Source: Oxytricha trifallax (Eukaryota > Ciliophora > Spirotrichea > Sporadotrichida > Oxytrichidae). Taken from it: a stretch of DNA of 64,000 nucleotides. Location: the NCBI GenBank assembly GCA_000711775.1, contig ARYC01002009.1:25927-89926 (forward strand), read 5' to 3'. The translations under genes and the position numbers were made by a program. The notes beneath the pieces were generated by a model. It saw only the letters and a program-made list of their open reading frames with translations, was not told the DNA's origin and ran no database searches. Shown here piece after piece: positions 62,066 through 64,000 of this stretch (its first letter is position 1; every line of letters begins with the position of its first letter).

Positions 62066-63304
62066 TTATCAAAATAGATTTAAAATGGGAAATTATTAAA
62101 ATAAAATGTAAAATTAAATTAAAAATGGAATTTTAGTATTTTTTGATTTTTATTATCGTTTTAACTGATATTGATTTGAATTTGATACATTTTAACAGCC
62201 AATAATTTGACTCATCGATAAATCAAATTAGATTTATCATATCTTAACTGTAGACCCATTAAATTTAACTTTTAAAAATTTTAACTCCTGATAAATTAAT
62301 ATCTCTCTATACAAAATAGCTATGAAAAAATTTTAAAAGTATAAGATTAGAGAAAAATTTAACGACTAACTTTCATTCTTGTTGTATTCACAAAAAATTT
62401 TACCCCATCGAGATAAATCGATTTTAAATATTTCTCTGCCCCAAACTTCTTCCTTTCATATCTCTTCAACCAAATTACTTGAGAACTTGGTCTAAATAAG
62501 TTTTTTGTGCATTAAATCAAGGTCTACATTTTATCTTCTTTGAGTCTTTCATCAGGAAATTCATACGCATTTTTATCGTTAAAATACACCAAATCATATG
62601 AATTTTTTTTGACTTTCACTAAAATCGAAATATCTCTATGAGTGATTTTTTCCATGAATTATGAGTAGGATGGAACATGTAGCTTATGTTTTGATCTACA
62701 TTATTCCTTCTAGAGTAAAGTCATGAAAAAAATCACTGCCCGAGATAATTTCATTTCTTTGCAGGTACTCGACCAAATTTTGATGTTTGTTACATTGTAA
62801 CAAACATCACCTCTAGTCAAATGGACACATTCAAATGGACACAAATTCCGGACACAAACACCGGACACCATTCCAAAGTTAGAACTCAGATCTCATCACT
62901 TATCTATCACTCTGAACGAAGATATACTCCTTTTTCCATCACAGTACAACTTTTTGATTATGAGGGGGCTCGAAAAAGAGGATTTCGAGGTTTTCTCTCT
63001 TGGGTGAAGAGATATTGAAAAATTTAGAATTATGTTTTGATAGACAATTCTACAAGCTAAGTAGAATATTTATATGAAAATTTATAGACATTAGGTTAGA
63101 GAGTTATTGAAGTCAAAAGTCAGAGCATCCAAATTTTACTTTTCCTCAATAACTTCCTTCAGTGTGAAATTCATGGAAGATGAGCAGGGTAGAAGTTGTA
63201 GCCCATACCCTAAGCTATCGAATAGGGCATATATTCCAATACAAATTCCTTTAGGATACAGAGATTAATTGAAAATAAGGTCAAAAATTTTGTAAAATGA
63301 AGAG
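62066..63304. other. unassigned region with repeated TGATGTTTGTTACA motif
   Basis: No convincing gene. A perfect short palindrome TGATGTTTGTTAC-AT-GTAACAAACATCA style sequence lies at 62781-62809, and the same motif recurs at 63485 and 63815 in the arms of the next palindrome. The plus-strand frame at 62821-63018 has no recognised domain. The region is probably part of, or next to, the palindromic element that follows. Confidence 0.45.
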
Positions 63305-64000
63305 AAATATTGAAATCGATTTTCCTCGCTTGGCAAATTAGATGGTGAAAAACTCAAATCAAATCTTAAGCAGATTATCTCATGAAGAACATTTCTTCTC
63401 CTATAGTCAAATCAATAGCTAATTACATTAGAGAGATAAATCAAAAATAAATCTGAAATCGAAAATAAAGTATGAAAACTTAAATGTAACAAACATCACT
63501 CATATAAATTCTTGAGGCAACGAATTTAAGATTTTTATGAAGAGCATATTATGATCTATCATTTATCATCTATAAGTTTTTCAATATAAATTCACTGAGC
63601 AGAGAAAATCCCGAAACCCTTCTGGATAATTTTCGGAAAATCAAATTTTAGAAATTGGGTTTTCTAAAATCCGAAAATTATCCAGAAGGGTTTCGGGGTT
63701 TTCTCTGCTCAGTGAATTTATATTGAAAAACTTATAGATGATAAATGATAGATCATAATATGCTCTTCATAAAAATCTTAAATTCATTGCCTCAAGAATT
63801 TATATGAGTGATGTTTGTTACATTTAAGTTTTCACACTTTATTTACATTTCAAATTTATTTTCGATTTATCTCTCTAATGTAATTAGCTACTGATTTGAC
63901 TATAGGAGAAGAATGTTCTTCATGAGATAATCTGCTTAAGATTTGATTTGAGTTTTTCATCAGCTAATTTGCCAAGCGAGAAAAATCAATTTCAATATTT
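63305..64000. repeat. large palindromic element reaching the window edge
   Basis: Arms of at least 330 bp are inverted copies, with the left arm from about 63305 to 63636 and the right arm from 63671 to 64000. They differ by few bases. The centre (about 63637-63670) is itself partly palindromic (TTTTAGAAA..GTTTTCTAAAA). The element may start further left than 63305 and continues beyond the window, so its ends and target duplication cannot be read. Confidence 0.88.

Overview
This window is germline (micronuclear) DNA of a stichotrich ciliate of the Oxytricha/Stylonychia type. Five observations support this. (1) Genes read through only if TAA and TAG encode Gln and TGA is the sole stop. (2) Open frames are cut by short AT-rich segments flanked by 4-8 bp direct repeats (pointers), and deleting the segment plus one repeat copy restores the frame. 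(3) A transposon begins with three CCCCAAAA units and carries the three ORFs of a telomere-bearing element (TBE). (4) One gene has its parts in opposite orientations. (5) Whole genes and transposons lie inside eliminated segments (IESs) of other genes. No bacterial features are expected. Many ORFs seen with the standard code are fragments or shadows.

Layout. 0-0.7 kb: Rictor-like fragment (-). 0.8-2.3 kb: coiled-coil gene (+). 2.8-5.15 kb: Lys/Glu-rich gene (-). 5.6-12.5 kb: synaptojanin-like Sac1 + 5-phosphatase gene (+), containing an 824-bp palindromic transposon and, inside another IES, a complete CEP104 gene (-). 12.6-14 kb: Asn/Gln-rich gene (+). 14.4-18.5 kb: EF-hand gene (+). 18.5-22.5 kb: decayed TBE-like element. 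24.4-26.3 kb: kelch gene (-). 26.8-28.2 kb: ALG5 (-). 28.4-29.1 kb: small WD-like gene (-). 29.6-34.7 kb: WDR90/POC16 (-). 34.9-36.3 kb: Gln/Asn/Ser-rich gene (-). 37.1-39.3 kb: RING plus Tudor-knot gene (-). 40.4-51.1 kb: TPR gene (+), with a 6.6-kb IES holding a tyrosine-recombinase gene. That gene is split by a palindromic element, which is split in turn by a TBE. 51.2-53.8 kb: kinesin (+). 53.9-57.2 kb: scrambled, inverted WD40 gene around a palindrome that carries an SF3-helicase-like fragment. 57.7-62.1 kb: Rab-type GTPase (+) interrupted by a 3.2-kb element with GC-rich, virus-like cargo. 63.3-64 kb: a large palindrome reaching the window edge.

Several recognisable genes are cilium or centriole proteins (CEP104, WDR90/POC16, kinesin, WD40). 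Others act in membrane traffic or signalling (synaptojanin, Rab, Rictor) or glycosylation (ALG5). They are unlikely to be co-regulated: in these ciliates each gene normally becomes its own nanochromosome. The most unusual content is the nesting of genes and transposons, the tyrosine-recombinase gene, and two palindromic elements with GC-rich cargo unlike the AT-rich host. Multi-part gene coordinates are outer limits that include introns, IESs and insertions. All family calls come from reading translations by eye, not from searches.
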